Under the pieces are notes generated by a model, which did no database searches, was not told the DNA's origin, and worked only from the letters and a program-made list of their open reading frames with translations. From contig NZ_KB899241.1 in NCBI RefSeq assembly GCF_000378125.1, forward strand, positions 1,959,652-2,023,651: 64,000 nt of DNA, written 5' to 3'. The position numbers were made by a program, and so were the translations under genes. How positions within the stretch are numbered: position 1 is the stretch's first letter; each line of letters begins with the position of its first letter. Of this stretch, positions 58,966 through 64,000 are shown piece after piece. The stretch is from Rudaea cellulosilytica DSM 22992 (lineage in GTDB: Bacteria > Pseudomonadota > Gammaproteobacteria > Xanthomonadales > Rhodanobacteraceae).

Positions 58966-59733
58966 ATGCCCGTTACCATCAAAAATCCCGAACAGATCGA
59001 AAAAATGCGCGTCGCCGGCAAGCTTGCCGCCGAGGTGCTGGAAATGATCGTGCCGCACGTCAAACCGGGCATGACGACCGAGGATCTCGACAGGATTTGC
59101 CACGATTACATCGTCGATGTGCAAAAGGCGATCCCGGCCAACGTCGGCTACAAGGGCTTTCCGAAGACGATCTGCACCTCGGTCAACCATGTCATCTGCC
59201 ACGGCATCCCGAGCCCGGGCAAGGTTTTGAAAGACGGCGACATCGTCAACATCGACGTCACCGTGATCAAGGACGGCTGGCACGGTGACACGAGCCGCAT
59301 GTACTACGTCGGCAAGCCCGACGTGCGCGCGCAGCGCCTGTGCACGGTGACCTACGAGGCGATGATGCTCGGCATCGGCCAGGTCCGGCCCGGCGCGACG
59401 CTCGGCGACATCGGCCATGCGATCCAGAAGCACGTCGAAGCGGCCGGGTTCTCGGTCGTGCGCGAATACTGTGGCCATGGCATCGGCCAGATTTACCACG
59501 AGGACCCACAGGTGCTGCACTATGGCCATCGTGGCCAGGGCTTGCGCCTGGAGAAGGGCATGACCTTCACGGTCGAGCCGATGGTCAACGCGGGCAAGCG
59601 CGATACGCGCCTGCTGCCCGACGGCTGGACCGTGGTCACGCGCGACCATTCGCTGTCCGCGCAGTGGGAGCACACGGTCACCGTGACCGACGACGGCGTC
59701 GAGATCCTGACGCCCTGGCCGCGCGCGGCCTAG
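58966..59733 (+). CDS. map: Type I methionine aminopeptidase
   Basis: A 255-residue pita-bread metalloprotease. I chose the ATG at 58966 (MPVTIKNPEQIEKMR); the longer open frame runs through the rpsB shadow. Metal ligands are in IDVTVIKDGWHGDTS (two Asp), YCGHGIG (His), FTVEPMVN (Glu) and WEHTV (Glu). It removes the initiator methionine. It is divergent from rpsB and 8 bases ahead of glnD. Confidence 0.96.
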   Translation: MPVTIKNPEQIEKMRVAGKLAAEVLEMIVPHVKPGMTTEDLDRICHDYIVDVQKAIPANVGYKGFPKTICTSVNHVICHGIPSPGKVLKDGDIVNIDVTVIKDGWHGDTSRMYYVGKPDVRAQRLCTVTYEAMMLGIGQVRPGATLGDIGHAIQKHVEAAGFSVVREYCGHGIGQIYHEDPQVLHYGHRGQGLRLEKGMTFTVEPMVNAGKRDTRLLPDGWTVVTRDHSLSAQWEHTVTVTDDGVEILTPWPRAA

Positions 59734-59741
59734 GCCGGATC

Positions 59742-62454
59742 ATGTCCGAAGCGGCGGCAAACTTCGATTTTCGTTTGAGCTTGCCGCGTCTGCCCAAGAG
59801 CGTGCCGCGCTCGGGCGTGTCCGAGCAGGCGCGGCTTGCGCTGCGGCAATTGCTCGGCGATACCGATCGGCGTTTCGCCGAGGCGTTCGCCGCGATCGAT
59901 CGCGATCGCTACGATGCGGCTACGTCCGAGCTGATCCGCGCGCGCTCGCGCGCGGTCGAGCGCATCGTCGCCCATGTCTGGATCGCCTGCGTCGGCGAGA
60001 GCGAGATGCTCGCGCTATTCGCTGCCGGCGGATTCGGGCGCGAGGAGATGTTCCCGTACTCCGACGTCGACCTGCTCGTGTTGAGCGTGCCGAAACCGGA
60101 GCCGGCGGCCCTGCGCGCGGTCGAATCGTTCTTCACCTGCCTGTGGGACATCGGCTTGAAGCCCGGCCACGCCGTGCGCACGCTGGCCGAATGCCGCGAG
60201 CTGGCCGGCACGGACGCGGTGATCTATACGAGCCTGCTCGACGCGCGATTGCTGCTCGGCTCGACCTCGCTCGCCGACGAATTCGCGCGCCTGATGCACG
60301 ACGAAACCCTGTGGCCGCCGGCGCAATATTTCGCGGCCAAGCGCGCCGAGGAGGAACAGCGCCGGGCCAAGTTCAACGACACCGCCTACAACCTCGAGCC
60401 GAATCTGAAGGACGGCCCAGGCGGCCTGCGCGCACTGCAGCTGATCCTGTGGTTCGGCAAGCGCCTGTTCGATGCGCCGACGCTGGAGGCGCTGGTCGCG
60501 CGCGGCATGTTGTCCGCGGATGAAGCCGCTGCGGTCGAGGCTGCGCGCGCGCGCCTGCAGCACATCCGCTATGCGCTGCATCTTGCCGCGGGACGCCCCG
60601 AAGAACGTCTGCTGTTCGACTACCAGCGCCTGCTAGCCGAGCGCCTGGGCTATACCGACGAGCATGCGCGCAACCTCGGCGTCGAGCAGTTCATGCAAAG
60701 CTTCTTTCGCGCCGCGATCGTGGTCGCACGGCTCAACGAGCAGTTCCTGCAGCGCTGCGAGGAGGCGCTCGATGCGGACTCCGCATCGGCCGTGCCGCAG
60801 CGGCTCAGCATCGACTTCGTCAGTCTCGGCGGGCGCCTCGACTGTGATCCGCCCGACCTGTTGCTACGCCGTCCTGCCGCGCTGATCGACCTGTTCCGTG
60901 TCTGGGTCGAGCATCCCGAGATCAAGGGCCTGCGCGCCGATCTCGTCAGCCGCATCAACGAGGCACTGACCAAGATCGGCCGCGATCTCGCTTTCGACGA
61001 CGGAGTCAATGCCGCGTTCGCGCGCCTGTTGCGCAAGGGCGCGCCGGCAGTCGATGCGCTGATCCGCCTGAACCGCTATGGCGTGCTCGCACAGTACCTG
61101 CCTGCGTTCGGCAAGGTCGTCGGGCGCATGCAGTACGACTTGTTCCATGTCTACACGGTAGACGAGCACACGATGCGCGTGCTGCGCAACGTCGCGCGCT
61201 TCGCCGACGCGGACAAGAGCCGCGAATTCGCGCTCGCGCACCAGTTGTTCGAGCGCCTGGCCAAGCCGGAACTCCTGATTCTCGCCGCCCTGTTCCATGA
61301 CATCGCCAAGGGTCGTGGCGGCGATCATTCCGAACTCGGCGAGAAGGATGCGCGCGAGTTCGGTGCTGCGCTCGGCCTGTCCGCGGCCGACATCGACCTC
61401 GTCGCCTGGCTCGTGCGCTGGCATCTGCACATGAGCGTGACCGCGCAGCGCCAGGACATCAACGATCCCGACGTCGTCCATCGTTTCGCCGCCACGGTGG
61501 AAGATTCCGAGCGGCTCGATTATCTGTACCTGCTGACCTGTGCCGACATCGCCGGCACCAGCGCGAAGCTGTGGAACTCGTGGAAGGACAAGCTGCTCGC
61601 CGATCTTTACACGAGCGCACGCTATGCGCTGCGTGGCGGCCTCGAGCGGCCGCCGCACGTGCCCGAGCGCGTGCGCGAGGCGCAGGCGCAGGCGTACGAG
61701 GCGCTGGCCGAACTCGGCCTGTCGGCGCAGTCGATCGGACGCATCTGGTCGGACTTCCCCGAGGAAACCTTCCTGCGCTTCAAGCCGAGCCTGATCGCGT
61801 GGCAGACCGCGGGCATCGCCAACGCGAGCGACGCGAAAGCGCCACTCGTGCTCGTCGACCCGCAGGGGCCGCGCGGCGGCAGCGAAGTCTTCGTCTACGC
61901 GGCGGATCGCGACGGCCTGTTCGCCGCGGTGACCGCCGTGTTCGAACGCATGCGCCTGTCCGTACTCGACGCGCGCATCGTCACCTCGAAGAGCGGCATG
62001 GGCATGGACAATTTCCTCGTCCTCGACGCGAATTCGCGCACGCTCGACTCGGGCACCGTGCAGCGCCTGCGTTCGACGCTCGAGGAAACGCTGCGCCAGG
62101 ATCCGTATCCGGTTTCGGTCGGCGCGCAGCGGCCGTTGAGCCGACTGCGCCACTTCCACATCCCCACGCGCATCGAATTCCGCGACGACGCGCAGAGCGC
62201 GCGCACCCAGCTCGCCCTGGTTTGCTCGGATCGTCCCGGCCTGCTAGCCGCGGTGGCGCAGGTGTTCCGTGCGCGCAAGCTGCGCGTGCACGACGCGCGC
62301 ATCGCCACGTTCGGCGAGCGTGTCGAGGATTTCTTTCAGCTCACCGACGAATACAATCGCATGCTCGATGCCGACGCGTGCAAGGTGCTGCGCGAGGCGC
62401 TCATCGAACGCCTCGCCGCGCCGAGCGTCACGAACACCCAGACCGTGGAGACCT

Positions 62455-62468
<14 letters not shown>
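59742..62468 (+). CDS. glnD: Bifunctional uridylyltransferase/uridylyl-removing enzyme
   Basis: A 908-residue nitrogen sensor that uridylylates and deuridylylates PII proteins in response to glutamine. The nucleotidyltransferase domain has [19 protein letters not shown] near residue 93. The PII-uridylyltransferase helical domain and the HD domain ([18 protein letters not shown], near residue 520) follow. Two ACT domains lie at the C-terminus, beginning [14 protein letters not shown] and [15 protein letters not shown]. It starts at 59742, 8 bases after map, and overlaps dapD by 14 bases. Confidence 0.96.
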
Positions 62469-63282
<814 letters not shown>

Positions 63283-63298
63283 TCGCACTCCTCCGTTC

Positions 63299-63685
63299 GT
63301 GTCAGCCATCGGTCTCAACCACTACAACATTCGCGCGCCAAGCCCGTTGCTGGAGGAGTTACGCGACTTCTACTGCGCGATGGTGGGCCTGCGCGTCGGC
63401 GCACGCCCGGCTTTCCCCAGTCGCGGATATTGGCTCTATGCGGACGATCAGGATGTGCTGCATTTAACCCAGGCTGGCGCGGGTGAAATACGCGAGGTCG
63501 GCAGCGTGCCGACATTCGATCACGTTGCGTTCACGTGCGAGAATTTCGAAGCGATGCGCGCCGCATTGACGGCTGCCGGGATCGCGTATGAAATCGAAGA
63601 TGTACCGCTGACCGGCCAGCGCCAGATATTCTTCCGCGATCCCACGGGCAATGGCATTGAACTCAATTTCGGATCGAAGGCATGA
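63299..63685 (+). CDS. VOC (glyoxalase/dioxygenase) superfamily protein
   Basis: A 128-residue single-module VOC protein starting with GTG at 63299, 16 bases after dapD. It begins IGLNHYNIRAP (first metal His likely in LNHYN) and ends FFRDPTGNGIELNF, where the Glu is a likely metal ligand; FDHVAFTC supplies a further His. The substrate cannot be told from sequence. It overlaps the next gene as ATGA. Confidence 0.85.
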   Translation: MSAIGLNHYNIRAPSPLLEELRDFYCAMVGLRVGARPAFPSRGYWLYADDQDVLHLTQAGAGEIREVGSVPTFDHVAFTCENFEAMRAALTAAGIAYEIEDVPLTGQRQIFFRDPTGNGIELNFGSKA

Positions 63686-64000
63686 GTACCAAAGTATACG
63701 GATTGGAAAAATGCAGCACCTGCCAGAAGGCGCGCAAGTGGCTCGACAAACACGAGATTGCGTACGAATTCATCGACTATCGCGAGCATCGCGTCGACGC
63801 ACCGGCACTGAAGGACTGGGCAAAGCAGGTCAGCGGTTGGGACAAGCTCGTCAACCGCAGCGGCATGACCTGGCGCAACCTGCCGCCGAACCGCAAGTCG
63901 CCCGAGTCCGATCCGGAGTGGTTGCTGCTGATCAAGGAATATCCCGCACTTGTTCGACGTCCCGTCGTCGTGCGCGGTGGCGAGGTGAGCCTGGGCTTCA
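63682..64000 (+). CDS. ArsC/Spx-family reductase, C-terminus cut by window edge
   Basis: 106 residues visible. The N-terminus VYGLEKCSTCQKARKWLDKH is the YffB/ArsC-family thioredoxin-like active region with CSTC, and LIKEYPALVRRPVVVRGGE is the conserved RRP segment. In many Gammaproteobacteria this gene sits between dapD and dapE, as probably here. Relatives are not proven arsenate reductases; a glutathione-dependent thiol role has been suggested. It is coupled to the VOC gene by a 4-base overlap. Confidence 0.92.
   Translation, partial: MSTKVYGLEKCSTCQKARKWLDKHEIAYEFIDYREHRVDAPALKDWAKQVSGWDKLVNRSGMTWRNLPPNRKSPESDPEWLLLIKEYPALVRRPVVVRGGEVSLGF

Overview
This is a high-GC Gammaproteobacterial chromosome segment. 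The block rpsB-tsf-pyrH-frr-uppS-cdsA-dxr-rseP-bamA-skp-lpxD-fabZ-lpxA-lpxB-rnhB, the divergent map-glnD-dapD, and a linked rmlBACD plus manC/xanB cluster fit the Lysobacterales (Xanthomonadales), perhaps Rhodanobacteraceae. That placement is an inference from gene order and protein style, not from a search. No rRNA, tRNA, CRISPR array or intact insertion sequence was seen.

Layout. 1-1242 (-): a truncated secreted zinc metalloprotease and a small secreted partner. 1411-4466: suhB, trmJ and a CNNM/CBS transporter. 4572-9872 (+): a promoter, dTDP-rhamnose synthesis (rfbB, a small conserved gene, rfbA, rfbC, rfbD) and manC. 10441-18366 (+): a 2641-residue secreted repeat protein with three families of tandem DNA repeats. 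18488-20554: a secreted S9 peptidase. 20818-23574 (+): glutathione-dependent formaldehyde oxidation (fghA, frmA, gfa) ending in a clear terminator. 24054-26957 (+): a second secreted repeat protein. 27436-35346 (-): a lanthanide-type PQQ methanol dehydrogenase cluster, made up of a beta-propeller protein, xoxF, a XoxJ-ankyrin fusion, a cytochrome c and an AcoR-like activator. 35494-39565 (-): mfd and an exported AhpD-like protein. 39750-58668 (-): the lipid A, outer membrane and translation block, with two unusual insertions (a membrane sulfatase-fold enzyme, and an ECF sigma factor with a secreted protein). 58966-64000 (+): map, glnD, dapD, a VOC protein and a truncated ArsC-family protein.

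How the genes work together. XoxF would oxidise methanol in the periplasm and pass electrons to the cytochrome. Formaldehyde reaching the cytoplasm would be condensed with glutathione by Gfa, oxidised by FrmA and hydrolysed to formate by FghA. The rml/manC genes supply dTDP-rhamnose and GDP-mannose for surface polysaccharide, and the lpx block supplies lipid A. The two large repeat proteins share a C-terminal tail resembling an IPTL-CTERM sorting signal, so they look like co-sorted surface proteins.

The most unusual points are the solute-binding/ankyrin fusion in the xox cluster, a GAFPGA instead of GAFTGA loop in the sigma-54 activator, the shared sorting tail on the two repeat proteins, and the near-identical tandem repeats inside the larger one.
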